Of a stretch of 64,000 nt of DNA, positions 43,756 through 52,534 are shown in pieces (the stretch's first letter is position 1; every line of letters starts with the position of its first letter). The notes below the pieces were generated by a model that saw only the letters and a list, made by a program, of their open reading frames with translations, was not told the origin of the DNA and searched no databases. Position numbers and translations under genes: made by a program. The DNA is from RGZA01 sp041917755 (GTDB lineage: Bacteria; Pseudomonadota; Alphaproteobacteria; UBA9219; RGZA01), in NCBI GenBank assembly GCA_041917755.1, contig JAYRWY010000016.1, positions 1 through 64,000 on the forward strand. Direction: 5' to 3'.

Positions 43756-45357
43756 TTAGGTATTCGGGATTGTGAACTTCAATTCACGAGCCTTCAGCAC
43801 GCCTTGTAACTTGCTGATTTTAGCAATCAGCTCTGGGCCAACAGGTTGATCCAGCGAGATAAGCGCCAATGCCTGGTTACCGGTACGGCCAAGGTTGAAG
43901 TTTGCAATGTTAACATTGTTCTCACCCAGCAATGTTCCAAGACGACCAATCAGACCTGGCTTATCCTCGTTGCGGACATACAGCATCACAGGTGATGGTT
44001 CAACTTCCACACAGAAATCACCAAGCGCCACAATACGCGGGCGCTCCGCACCAATTAGCGAACCGGCAATCTTATAGGTACCCTGTTCGGTTTTCAGAGT
44101 AATGCGCAACAAAGTCGGGTAATCACGGTTTACTTCACGCTTGGTTTCCGACACTTGAATATTACGTTCACGTGCAATAACCGGAGCGTTGATCATGTTC
44201 ACGCTATCCAATTGTGGGCGTAAAATTGACATCAGGATAAGCGCAGTCATCGGCTTGGTGTTCAAGCTGGCAGCATGACCTTCATAATCCACCGCAATTT
44301 CCTGAATGCCATTTTCAATAACCTGGCCGCAATAGCTGCCAAGGAATTCGGCAAGGCGCATATATGGGCGCAGCTTGATGGCATCTTCGGCTGACAGGGA
44401 TGGCATATTAAGGGCATTTACTACCGCGCCGCTCACCAAATAATCCGACATTTGTTCGGCAATCTGCAATGCCACATTTTCTTGTGCTTCGGTGGTTGAT
44501 GCACCCAAATGCGGGGTGCAAATAACCTTTTCATTACCGAACAAGATGTTTTCTTTGGCTGGCTCGGTTGGGAACACATCCAATGCCGCGCCTGCTACAT
44601 GGCCGCTATCAATCGCTGCCTTCAAATCCACTTCGTTAACAAGACCGCCACGTGCACAATTGATAATACGTACGCCCTTCTTGCACTTGGCCAACGACTT
44701 GGCATCAATAATGTTCTTGGTGGATTCAGTCAGCGGGGTATGCAGCGTGATGAAATCTGCACGCGCAAACAATGCATCTAGTTCTACTTTTTCAACGCCC
44801 AAGTCGCGTGCGCGTTCTTCGGAAAGATACGGGTCAAACGCCACCACTTTCATCTTCAAGCCAACGCCGCGGTCTGCCACGATGGAACCAATGTTACCGC
44901 AACCAATCACGCCAAGGGTTTTGCCGAACAGCTCAACACCCATAAAACGGTTCTTTTCCCACTTACCTGCATGAGTGGATGCATTGGCAGCTGGCAATTC
45001 GCGCGCCAACGCAAACATCATGGCAATCGCATGCTCAGCCGTGGTGATGGAATTACCAAATGGGGTGTTCATAACCACCACGCCGCGGCCTGTGGCTTCT
45101 GGAATGTCTACGTTGTCCACGCCAATACCTGCGCGGCCAACAACCTTTAAACGCTTGCCGGTTGCCAAAATGCCTTTGGTTACTTTGGTCGCAGAGCGAA
45201 TGGCAATACCATCGTAATTATCAATGATGGCGTTCAACTCATCGGGTTTCAAACCGGTTTTGACATCCACATCAACGCCGCGTTCTTTAAAGATTTCAAC
45301 CGCGCGTGGGGAAAGTTCATCGGAGATAAGTACTTTTGGTTTTGCTTGAGCAGTCAT
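43756..45357 (-). CDS. serA: D-3-phosphoglycerate dehydrogenase
   Basis: First enzyme of serine biosynthesis, oxidising 3-phosphoglycerate with NAD. The long 533-residue form has a substrate/NAD core (VGRAGIGVDNVDIPEAT; LGVIGCGNIGSIVADRG; INCARGGLVNE; HLGASTTEAQENVA), an inserted ASB-type domain (about 320-455) and a C-terminal ACT regulatory domain (MLYVRNEDKPGLIGRLGTLL, about 460-533). It follows serC by 100 bp on the same strand, so the two early serine genes form a unit likely driven by the serC promoter and leader. Confidence 0.97.
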   Translation of the reverse strand: MTAQAKPKVLISDELSPRAVEIFKERGVDVDVKTGLKPDELNAIIDNYDGIAIRSATKVTKGILATGKRLKVVGRAGIGVDNVDIPEATGRGVVVMNTPFGNSITTAEHAIAMMFALARELPAANASTHAGKWEKNRFMGVELFGKTLGVIGCGNIGSIVADRGVGLKMKVVAFDPYLSEERARDLGVEKVELDALFARADFITLHTPLTESTKNIIDAKSLAKCKKGVRIINCARGGLVNEVDLKAAIDSGHVAGAALDVFPTEPAKENILFGNEKVICTPHLGASTTEAQENVALQIAEQMSDYLVSGAVVNALNMPSLSAEDAIKLRPYMRLAEFLGSYCGQVIENGIQEIAVDYEGHAASLNTKPMTALILMSILRPQLDSVNMINAPVIARERNIQVSETKREVNRDYPTLLRITLKTEQGTYKIAGSLIGAERPRIVALGDFCVEVEPSPVMLYVRNEDKPGLIGRLGTLLGENNVNIANFNLGRTGNQALALISLDQPVGPELIAKISKLQGVLKARELKFTIPNT

Positions 45358-45457
45358 GGGAACACCTTTTTTGAATGCGCACAGGTTTAACCGTGCAAGT
45401 TATTACAGTAATGTGGAAATGGAGATGGTTCGCAGCCGATAATTATCTAGCTGGAAC

Positions 45458-46666
45458 TTAAGCAGCAGCGCGCAGCTCTGACTTGGCGGTGGCAAATGCC
45501 CACTCGATCCAAGGCAACAGAGCCTGAACATCTGATGTTTCAACCGTGCTACCGACCCAAACGCGCAATCCCGGTGGGGCATCGCGGTATGCGTTTGCAT
45601 CAAGTGCCGCGCCTTCTTTTTCTAAAAGGCCGTTAACACGCTTGGCAAAGGCCGCACGGCCTTCGTCATTAAGCTTCAGATATTCTGGGTCATTAAAGAC
45701 AAAGCACACAGATGTGGTCGAACGTGTTGCTGGGTCACTTGCCAAGAAATCAACCCATGGCGTGCGTTCAATCCAGTCAGCCAATACTTTGTAATTGGCC
45801 TGATTACGCTCGACCATGCCCTTACAGCCGCCGATGGATTTAACCCAGTTTAATGCATCCAGTACGTCTTCAACGCACAACATGGATGGGGTGTTAATCA
45901 CTTCACCGGTGAAGAAGGCTTCATTGACTTTGCCCTTCTTGGTAATGCGGAAGATTTTTGGAATTGGCCAGCTTGGCGTATTGGATTCAAGACGCTTGAT
46001 AGCGCGTGGGCTCATGATAATCATGCCGTGCGCAGCTTCACTGCCCAACACTTTCTGCCATGAGTATGTTACAACATCGAGCTTATCCCATGGTAATGGC
46101 ATGGCGTATACAGCCGATGTCGCATCGCAGATGGTCAACCCTTCGCGGTTATCGCTAATCCAGTCACCATTTGGAACCTTTACGCCAGATGCCGTACCGT
46201 TCCAGGTAAACACAATATCATGCGCAGGGTTTGCCTGCTTCATATCGGGCAATTGACCGTAGGCAGGAACAAATTTGCGGGCATTGGGAACTTTTAGCTC
46301 ATCGATGATATCGACAACCCAGTCTTTACCAAACGCTTCCCATGCAAATACATCAACGGGGCGTGAACCAAGCAAGTTCCACAAGGCCATTTCAACCGCG
46401 CCGGTATCTGAACCTGCGGTGATGCCAATCTTGTAATCCGCAGGTATCCCGAGCGTTTCACGCGTCAGGTCAATAATCTGCTGGAGTTTAACTTTCGCTT
46501 CTTTAGCGCGGTGGGAACGACCAAGCAAAGCACCCTTGAGTGCCTCAAATGTCCAACCCGGGCGCTTGGCGGTAGGTCCACAGGAAAATCCCGGGTTTTT
46601 AGGCTTTTGCGTCGGTTTGGATGCGTTTGTCGTCATTGTGTTTGTGTTCACTGCCGTGTTTGTCAT
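45458..46666 (-). CDS. serC: Phosphoserine aminotransferase
   Basis: PLP enzyme converting 3-phosphohydroxypyruvate to phosphoserine, the step after SerA. It has 402 residues, matching the long alphaproteobacterial form. The N-terminus shows FSCGPTAKRPGWTFEAL. ITAGSDTGAVEMALWN and the lysine-containing VVTYSWQKVLGSEAAHG (PLP Schiff-base region) are clear. The first 20 residues are low complexity (Thr/Asn-rich). The leader contains two hairpins, the second holding the Shine-Dalgarno. Confidence 0.95.
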   Translation of the reverse strand: MTNTAVNTNTMTTNASKPTQKPKNPGFSCGPTAKRPGWTFEALKGALLGRSHRAKEAKVKLQQIIDLTRETLGIPADYKIGITAGSDTGAVEMALWNLLGSRPVDVFAWEAFGKDWVVDIIDELKVPNARKFVPAYGQLPDMKQANPAHDIVFTWNGTASGVKVPNGDWISDNREGLTICDATSAVYAMPLPWDKLDVVTYSWQKVLGSEAAHGMIIMSPRAIKRLESNTPSWPIPKIFRITKKGKVNEAFFTGEVINTPSMLCVEDVLDALNWVKSIGGCKGMVERNQANYKVLADWIERTPWVDFLASDPATRSTTSVCFVFNDPEYLKLNDEGRAAFAKRVNGLLEKEGAALDANAYRDAPPGLRVWVGSTVETSDVQALLPWIEWAFATAKSELRAAA

Positions 46667-46672
46667 GTTAAG

Positions 46673-46711
46673 CTATTCCTTCCAGAATAGAAGCATTCCG
46701 TTGGGGGAATG
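46673..46711 (-). promoter_or_regulatory. Candidate serC-type leader RNA (two tandem hairpins)
   Basis: On the serC strand, CATTCC-CCCAAC-GGAATG (46711-46694) is followed by CTATTC-TGGAAG-GAATAG (46690-46673), and the ATG lies 6 bp later. The Shine-Dalgarno GGAAGGA occupies the loop and 3' arm of the second hairpin, so pairing could control translation. A conserved serC leader motif with paired hairpins has been described in alphaproteobacteria; a covariance-model match would be needed to confirm this one. Confidence 0.5.
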
Positions 46712-46724
46712 TGACCCAATTCCA

Positions 46725-46754
46725 AGACTAACAAGGGTTTTGGACATGAGTCAA
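46725..46754 (-). promoter_or_regulatory. Candidate serC promoter
   Basis: On the minus strand TTGACT (46754-46749) and TAGTCT (46730-46725) are separated by 18 bp. This places the transcript start just before the two-hairpin leader. The -10 is a poor match, so confidence is moderate. Confidence 0.4.
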
Positions 46755-46765
46755 ACAAGAACAAC

Positions 46766-46812
46766 AAAAAAAATAAAAAAAAAGAGGCCGCCTGATTTGC
46801 TCAAGCAGCCTC
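46766..46812 (-). terminator. Rho-independent terminator after mlaC-like gene
   Basis: On the minus strand GAGGCTGC (46812-46805) pairs with GCGGCCTC (46791-46784; one G-U pair) and is followed by a T-rich run of 18 nt (46783-46766). It ends the mlaC-like transcript before the serC promoter. Confidence 0.88.
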
Positions 46813-46835
46813 CCGATAACGCTTATAAATAAGGC

Positions 46836-47492
46836 CTAATCCTTGGCTTGCGGCGCTGATGCCATCACACGATCAGACAAGGTTTTAAGGAATGCATCCA
46901 AATCCCCGCCATTTTTCTGAATAACCGCAGTGAATTCGGAACGCTGGGTTACGGTCATGCTGACGCCTTCAACAATCACGTCAATAACGCGCATACGACC
47001 ACCTTTATTGCGCACACGCCAATCCACCTTCACAGGGGGAGCGCTGCCATTTGGCTTCATGATAAGAGCAGTAACATAGCTATCATTACCGTCTTCTACC
47101 TTGCTTTCGGTAACCTTCCAGGTTTCGCCATTATAAAGGCTAAAGCGGTCGGAATAGATTTGCACCACCAGCTTTTCAAATAGCTTGAGGTATTGCTCGC
47201 GCTGTGCAGGAGTTGCTGCCTTCCAGTTGCTTGGACCAATTGCAAACTTACCTAGCAAGTCCAAGTCAAAGTCATTCACCAACATATCATGGAATGTTTT
47301 GGCCGCGGCTTCTGGCGTTACATTCTTATCTGCCAAGGTCGCGATGGCTTTGTCACCCAACGCCTGAATGAACTTGCGGGCACCATCTGCTTGATCTGCA
47401 CGGGCATCATGCGTTGATGTAAAAAGAGCAATCAATCCGACTGCCAAAGCAGCAAAAAAACTTCTACGTGAAAATACTGTCTTGAATACCAT
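46836..47492 (-). CDS. MlaC/Ttg2D-family periplasmic phospholipid-binding protein
   Basis: Soluble periplasmic carrier of the Mla-type system that moves phospholipids between the membranes. The start at 47492 gives 218 residues with a twin-arginine-containing signal sequence (SRRSFFAALAVGLIALF, cleavage near ARA-D). AGGAG and AAGG precede this ATG. An upstream start at 47621 would add 43 unlikely residues. Family features include DFDLDLLGKFAIGPSNWKAA, YLKLFEKLVVQIYSDRF and VDVIVEGVSM-like VIDVIVEGVSMTVTQRSEF. The other mla genes are not in the window. Confidence 0.88.
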   Translation of the reverse strand: MVFKTVFSRRSFFAALAVGLIALFTSTHDARADQADGARKFIQALGDKAIATLADKNVTPEAAAKTFHDMLVNDFDLDLLGKFAIGPSNWKAATPAQREQYLKLFEKLVVQIYSDRFSLYNGETWKVTESKVEDGNDSYVTALIMKPNGSAPPVKVDWRVRNKGGRMRVIDVIVEGVSMTVTQRSEFTAVIQKNGGDLDAFLKTLSDRVMASAPQAKD

Positions 47493-47665
47493 GGCCTTAA
47501 AACTCCTGCGGGAGGATGTGAGAGTAGGAATAAGAGGACTTTTGAATAGCATGACTAACCCAGTTTGACTAGAGCACGGCCAAATATTTATGCTTTGATT
47601 GTCGCAAACCATTGCGGCCAAGCTATGGCGGCAAGAATCTATACTTATTATAGGGTTATGGATGG

Positions 47666-48772
47666 CTACACATTAAAACGGAAATGGCAGATATCCCCGT
47701 CATTCATCACGTATTCTTTGCCTTCCATACGCAGCTTACCGGCATCGCGGCATGCCGCCTCCCCGCCTAGCTTGATAAAGCTATCGATATCGATAACTTC
47801 GGCTTTGATGAATCCTTTTTCGAAATCGGTATGAATAACCCCTGCCGCCTGCGGCGCTTTGGAATTACGCTTCAATGTCCATGCATGGGTTTCTTTTGGC
47901 CCCACCGTAAAGAAGGTAATGAGGTTGAGGAGCGCGTAACCTGCGCGAATAATCCGGTTTAACCCCGGTTCATTCAATCCCATGCTGGAAAGATATTCCT
48001 TTTGCTCTTCTGGCGTGGCCAATTGCGACACTTCAGCTTCAATCGCAGCAGAAATTACTACGGCTTGGGTGTTCTCTGCTTTGGCGCGCTCGAATACTTT
48101 GGCTGAATGCTGATTGCCATTGGCCGCTGCACTTTCTTCGACATTACATACATAAAGCACTGGCTTTGCGGTAATCAGTTGCAGATTTCTGAAATGCGGC
48201 TCTTGCGCTGCCGTCAATGTGCCAATTAATTGGCGTGCGGGCTTCCCGTCTTGAAGCAGCTTCAATGCCGCTTCAATCACTTCCATCTGCGTTTTGGCTT
48301 CCATATCACCCGATTTGGCCTTTTTGGTAATGGCGTTCAAACGCTTTTCCAGATTATCCATATCGGAAATCATCAATTCGGTATCCACCGTCTCTGCATC
48401 ACGAATGGGGTCAACCGAACCTTCAACGTGGGTGATATCCCCATCTTCAAAACAACGTAAGACATGGATGATGGCATCAACTTCACGGATAGTTCCAAGG
48501 AACTGGTTACCAAGGCCTTCCCCCTTGCTCGCACCGCGCACAAGTCCTGCTATATCCACAAACTCTAATTGGGTTGGAACAACCTTCACGGAATTGGCAA
48601 TCTTGGCCAATTGTTCGATACGTTCATCCGGAACAGCCACACGGCCTGTATTCGGTTCAATCGTGCAGAATGGATAGTTTGCTGCCTGTGCAGCCTGCGT
48701 GCTGGTCAGCGCGTTAAATAAGGTCGACTTACCAACGTTTGGCAAACCCACAATTCCACAATTAAAACCCAT
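47666..48772 (-). CDS. ychF: Redox-regulated ribosome-binding ATPase YchF
   Basis: OBG-family P-loop protein preferring ATP, binding ribosomes. The 368 residues include G1 GIVGLPNVGKSTLFNAL (residues 6-22), FVDIAGLVRGASKGEGLGNQ (G3 region), a coiled-coil insert (about 130-200) and a C-terminal TGS domain (LITFFTVGPKETHAW). Directly downstream of pth (77-bp gap), the pth-ychF pair is a common bacterial arrangement. Complete and typical. Confidence 0.97.
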   Translation of the reverse strand: MGFNCGIVGLPNVGKSTLFNALTSTQAAQAANYPFCTIEPNTGRVAVPDERIEQLAKIANSVKVVPTQLEFVDIAGLVRGASKGEGLGNQFLGTIREVDAIIHVLRCFEDGDITHVEGSVDPIRDAETVDTELMISDMDNLEKRLNAITKKAKSGDMEAKTQMEVIEAALKLLQDGKPARQLIGTLTAAQEPHFRNLQLITAKPVLYVCNVEESAAANGNQHSAKVFERAKAENTQAVVISAAIEAEVSQLATPEEQKEYLSSMGLNEPGLNRIIRAGYALLNLITFFTVGPKETHAWTLKRNSKAPQAAGVIHTDFEKGFIKAEVIDIDSFIKLGGEAACRDAGKLRMEGKEYVMNDGDICHFRFNV

Positions 48773-48849
48773 AAGACGTTCTCTTTATATATGTAAGATG
48801 AAAAGTGCCGCTAAGTTAGTAAGGTCCCGTTTCAAGCACAAGGCCTACC

Positions 48850-49431
48850 TTAAGCGCTCACCAACTTATTGATATAATCGCTGTGCTTGGCATTTAACAA
48901 CAAAGGCAGGTGCTCGGCTGATTTTTGCAGCAAGGCTTCCAGCCAGCCACGCTCGGCCTTGGCAAAGTCCGACAACACATAATTAGAAACTATTTCTGAC
49001 TTATCAGGCGCACGCGGGTCAGGATGGCCAATGCCAAGGCGCACGCGCCAATAATTCTGCCCCATATGCTCATCAATTGATTTAATACCGTTATGCCCGC
49101 CTGCCCCGCCGCCCTGCTTGATTTTTACTTTGGCAGGAGCCACATCCAGCTCGTCATGAAATACAAAAACATTACCAAGCGGGATTTTATAAAACTGCGC
49201 AGCAGCCTGTACGCTACTGCCGGATAAATTCATATAGGTCTGCGGCTTAAGCAGAATGATTTTATCATCCACACCCGCGACACTACCCTCAGATATCTCG
49301 GCCTGAAACTTTTTTTTCCATGGTGAAAAAGAAAAATGGCGGTGGATCTCATCCACCGCCATAAATCCAATGTTGTGACGATGTTGCTGGTATTTCGAAC
49401 CGGGGTTCCCAAGACCAACAAGTAGCCACAT
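48850..49431 (-). CDS. pth: Peptidyl-tRNA hydrolase
   Basis: Releases tRNA from peptidyl-tRNAs that drop off the ribosome. The 193-residue protein has LLVGLGNPGSKYQQHRHNIG (residues 3-22, catalytic His included), KPQTYMNLSGSSV and FHDELDVAPAKVKIKQGGGA, then GHNGIKSID. It starts 6 bp after rplY; together with ychF this gives the frequent rplY-pth-ychF order, probably one operon with prs upstream. Confidence 0.97.
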   Translation of the reverse strand: MWLLVGLGNPGSKYQQHRHNIGFMAVDEIHRHFSFSPWKKKFQAEISEGSVAGVDDKIILLKPQTYMNLSGSSVQAAAQFYKIPLGNVFVFHDELDVAPAKVKIKQGGGAGGHNGIKSIDEHMGQNYWRVRLGIGHPDPRAPDKSEIVSNYVLSDFAKAERGWLEALLQKSAEHLPLLLNAKHSDYINKLVSA

Positions 49432-49437
49432 AAGCTA

Positions 49438-50172
49438 TTACTTCTTCGCTGGAGCTTTCGCAGCCGCTGCAGGTGCAGCGCCTGGTTTAGCAGCCGCCGC
49501 AGGGGCAGCACCAGCTTTCGCAGCCGCCGCAGGTGCAGCAGCGCCCGCCGCCGGAGCAGCAGCCGCATCAGCAGCAACAGCCGTGGTAGCGGTTTCTTCT
49601 TTAACAACCGTCGGCGCAGCAACGCTGGCGATGGTGGTGTCTTTGTTACCAAGAATTGGGGTTACATCCGCAGGAAGCTTAATGTCTTCCAAATGGATGG
49701 TATCGCCGATGTTCTTGCCTTCCAAATCAATCGTGATTTTTTCAGGAATATGTTCAGGTGAGCAGCTGAGCTGAATTTGATGCTGCACAATATTCAGTGC
49801 ACCACCGCGCTTCAAGCCAGGCGACTTATCCTGATTGATAAAGAATACTGGTACGAATACGCGTACTTTGGTACCCGAGGTCACGCGCAACAAGTCAACG
49901 TGCAGAACACGATCGGTGATCGGGTCAAATTGCACATCGCGTGGAATAACGCGCATGGTCTTACCGTTTGCTTCGATATCCATCAAATGGGTAAAGAAAC
50001 CAGCCTTCTGGCTGATGGGAACAAAGGTTCTTTCTTCAAGGGATACCATCACAGGTGCTTCCTTGCCGCCATACACGACACCAGGAATACGACCTTCTGA
50101 ACGTACAGCACGAGCATTCCCCTTACCGGCCCGCGCGCGGAGTTCAGCTTTTACTTTTTGAACTTGCGTCAT
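49438..50172 (-). CDS. rplY: 50S ribosomal protein L25 (Ctc form)
   Basis: 5S rRNA-binding large-subunit protein with a C-terminal extension (Ctc/TL5 type). It has 244 residues from the ATG at 50172, chosen because GGAG lies 6 nt before it; an ATG 12 bp earlier contains that site. N-terminal L25 domain: AELRARAGKGNARAVRSEGR, PGVVYGG. The Ctc domain is about 95-185. The last 60 residues are an Ala/Pro/Lys low-complexity tail with repeated AAAAKAGAAP-like units, unusual in length. Confidence 0.95.
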   Translation of the reverse strand: MTQVQKVKAELRARAGKGNARAVRSEGRIPGVVYGGKEAPVMVSLEERTFVPISQKAGFFTHLMDIEANGKTMRVIPRDVQFDPITDRVLHVDLLRVTSGTKVRVFVPVFFINQDKSPGLKRGGALNIVQHQIQLSCSPEHIPEKITIDLEGKNIGDTIHLEDIKLPADVTPILGNKDTTIASVAAPTVVKEETATTAVAADAAAAPAAGAAAPAAAAKAGAAPAAAAKPGAAPAAAAKAPAKK

Positions 50173-50263
50173 TTTATTCTCCATACAAAACGCATTTCTT
50201 TGCGACCGTACCTCCAGGGGTGCACGTATCGCACCAACATCACAACATGCGGTGTTGATTTAG

Positions 50264-51202
50264 TTATTCGAACAAACTGGATACAGAACGCTCCTCGCTA
50301 ATCCGTAAAACGGCTTCAGCGAGTAACGGAGCGACGCTCAGTTGTTCGATTTTGCCAGCGGCTTTAACCTCCGGCGTGGCGAGGATACTATCAGTAATTA
50401 CCAGCTTTTCCAGAGGAGATTTATTAACTCTTGCAACAGCCTCGCCCGACAGAACCCCATGAGTTATATAGGATTTTACCGATTTAGCCCCGGCTTCCAT
50501 CAAGGCAACCGCAGCGTTGCACAAGGTTCCGGCACTGTCCACGATGTCATCCACCAGAATACAGTCCTTGCCCTTTACCGAGCCGATAATGTTCATGACT
50601 TCAGAAACACCGGCTTGTTCACGGCGTTTATCAATAATCGCCAGATCCGCATCAATACGTTTTGCAAGGGATCGTGCACGCACCACGCCGCCCACATCGG
50701 GGGAAACCACAACGATATTCGCATCTTTCATGGTCGACTTAATGTGTTTGATGAACACAGGTGCCGCATGAAGATTATCAAGCGGAATATCAAAAAATCC
50801 CTGAATTTGTCCGGCATGTAGATCCATGGTCAACATGCGGTCGGCCCCTGCAACAGTCAAAAGATTGGCGACCAACTTGGCGGAAATAGGCGAACGTGGG
50901 CCGGTCTTTCTGTCTTGGCGCGCATAACCGTAATAAGGTACCACGGCAGTGATGCGGCGGGCAGAGCCGCGCTTCAACGCATCCATGGTTATGAGCAATT
51001 CCATAAGGTTATCATTGGTCGGAAAGGATGTCGGCTGGATGACAAATACGTCTTCACCACGTACGTTTTCCAGAATTTCAACAAACACTTCCATATCGGC
51101 AAAACGGCGAACCACCGCCTTGGTCAGGGCCATACCCAAATGACTGGCAATGGCTTCGGCTAAAACACGGTTACTATTACCTGCAATGAGCTTCATGGAC
51201 AC
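50264..51202 (-). CDS. prs: Ribose-phosphate pyrophosphokinase
   Basis: Makes PRPP from ribose 5-phosphate and ATP for nucleotide, His and Trp synthesis. The 312 residues have FADMEVFVEILENVRGEDVF, YYGYARQDRKTGPRSPISAK, MLTMDLHAGQIQGFFDIPLD (metal and ribose phosphate region) and the PRPP loop DCILVDDIVDSAGTLCNAA. It is upstream of rplY by 91 bp on the same strand and divergent from rpsT. Complete and typical. Confidence 0.97.
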   Translation of the reverse strand: MSMKLIAGNSNRVLAEAIASHLGMALTKAVVRRFADMEVFVEILENVRGEDVFVIQPTSFPTNDNLMELLITMDALKRGSARRITAVVPYYGYARQDRKTGPRSPISAKLVANLLTVAGADRMLTMDLHAGQIQGFFDIPLDNLHAAPVFIKHIKSTMKDANIVVVSPDVGGVVRARSLAKRIDADLAIIDKRREQAGVSEVMNIIGSVKGKDCILVDDIVDSAGTLCNAAVALMEAGAKSVKSYITHGVLSGEAVARVNKSPLEKLVITDSILATPEVKAAGKIEQLSVAPLLAEAVLRISEERSVSSLFE

Positions 51203-51299
51203 ATCTTATATAGGTGGTGGGGCGACCCCCATCTTCTAGCATTACAGATGCCTATCGCCAAGCCCAACTTCGCGTTAATAGTTGCATATGATATAGCTG

Positions 51300-51328
51300 T
51301 TGACGGCTCTATTCGCCCCCTTTATACA
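51300..51328 (+). promoter_or_regulatory. Predicted rpsT promoter
   Basis: TTGACG (51300-51305), a 17-bp spacer and TATACA (51323-51328) form a strong sigma-70-type promoter 59 bp before the rpsT ATG. It is the best housekeeping promoter found in the window. Confidence 0.75.
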
Positions 51329-51387
51329 AAACGGTCTTGAACTGCTGAAAAAGCAAAGAAGAAGAGCACCAAAGAAAGAAGTAACGA

Positions 51388-51657
51388 ATGGCCACCCATA
51401 AATCTGCTGAGAAACGCGCCCGCCAATCCATTGTTCGCACCGCTCGCAACAAGGCACGCAAATCCCGTGTTCACACTGCAACCCGTAAAGTGGAAGAAGC
51501 AGTAACCAAAAAAGATTACAAAGCCGCACAAGAAGCATTGCGCGCCGCTCAACCAGAATTGGCACGCGCCGCAAGCAAAGGCACCATTCCTAAAAAGCGC
51601 GCTGCACGCAAGATGTCACGTCTTTCAGCCCGCGTAAAAAAATTGAAGTCAGCTTAA
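51388..51657 (+). CDS. rpsT: 30S ribosomal protein S20
   Basis: An 89-residue, very basic primary 16S rRNA-binding protein: MATHKSAEKRARQSIVRTA at the N-terminus, a two-helix middle (VEEAVTKKDYKAAQEAL), and KGTIPKKRAARKMSRLSARV at the C-terminus. A purine-rich AAAGAAAGAAG precedes the ATG. It has its own promoter and terminator. The rpsT-dnaA neighbourhood is common in alphaproteobacteria. Confidence 0.97.
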   Translation: MATHKSAEKRARQSIVRTARNKARKSRVHTATRKVEEAVTKKDYKAAQEALRAAQPELARAASKGTIPKKRAARKMSRLSARVKKLKSA

Positions 51658-51691
51658 TCGGCTGTACATTCAAATAGCGATAAGCGTTTTT

Positions 51692-51727
51692 AAAAAACAC
51701 TGCTGCACATCGGCAGTGTTTTTTTAT
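51692..51727 (+). terminator. Rho-independent terminator after rpsT
   Basis: AAAAAACACTGC (51692-51703) pairs perfectly with GCAGTGTTTTTT (51713-51724) around a 9-nt loop and ends in a T-run. Confidence 0.9.
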
Positions 51728-52534
51728 GCCTGAATTTTTTTATATGACTGTATTTTATGCAAGTGTTGCAGAAAAAATCTCGCAACTGCAAAAAAGTTCA
51801 TCACAAAAACTAATCAAAAAGTCTAAGAAAAAAATTCTGCGTTTCATCCATCATCCACAACACCCCGTTTCATCGGGCAAGAAAGATTTTTGGAATTCTG
51901 TCAACGTGAAATTTTATCAAACGCAGCGGTTTAGATAAAAATTTTTGTTCTCGCTTTTGTCCCCTTGCAGGATGCAGAGCGAATGGTCTAAGGTCATTTC
52001 TGTAAGCACGGTGAGTTACAAAAATAACGCCGCAAAATGATAACCATCATGATGCAAATTATTTTTTAGCTGATAAAAAACGAAACGCTTCTGCTAAAAA
52101 CGTTTCAAATTTTTTATGGCTCTCATCGCTCTTTCAAAAAAATGTTTGCCTGATTAGGTTCTAAGAACTACCGTACCAAAAACCAACCATTTGGAACGTT
52201 CTACAATTTGTGCTTTTAGGGCCTTCACTTGAAGGGACCCACATGACAACGTGAAGACCTATCGATCGATAGTCGTCATCGCCTCTTGGAAAAAAAGCCA
52301 GTCGTATGATGTTTCGATCTATGATGAGGTCCACACTATGCACGCAGTTCGGCTTATCCAATCGTCCGCTTCCATCTCGAAGAGACCTGCCGAACAAAAT
52401 TGCGAGCAACCGTTGTCATCTCATTCTCCCTGCCATTAAAAATTAGACGTTAGTCAATAACGCTACTCATACCCGAAACCGGGTTCAGTCTTTTGTTTGC
52501 TTTTGCCTGAATACATAAGTTGGAAGAAATAAAT
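51728..52534. promoter_or_regulatory. Gene-free region upstream of dnaA (possible oriC or dnaA leader)
   Basis: About 800 bp without a supported gene. The left part (to about 52150) is strongly A+T-rich. It contains one DnaA-box-like TCATCCACA (51851), an inverted repeat CCTTCA-CT-TGAAGG (about 52222), the 14-bp palindrome CTATCGATCGATAG (52259-52272) and CGGCTTATCCAAT (about 52347). There are no clustered perfect DnaA boxes, so an origin is possible but weakly supported; the dnaA promoter must be here. Confidence 0.4.

Noticed and set aside
49230..49652. Leu/Arg-rich open frame across the rplY-pth junction
   Set aside because: Frame-shifted reading of the Ala/Pro-rich L25 tail and pth; both real genes are well supported.
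51726..51938. Short Lys-rich open frame after rpsT
   Set aside because: It begins inside the rpsT terminator and has no ribosome binding site; A+T-rich composition explains the amino acids.
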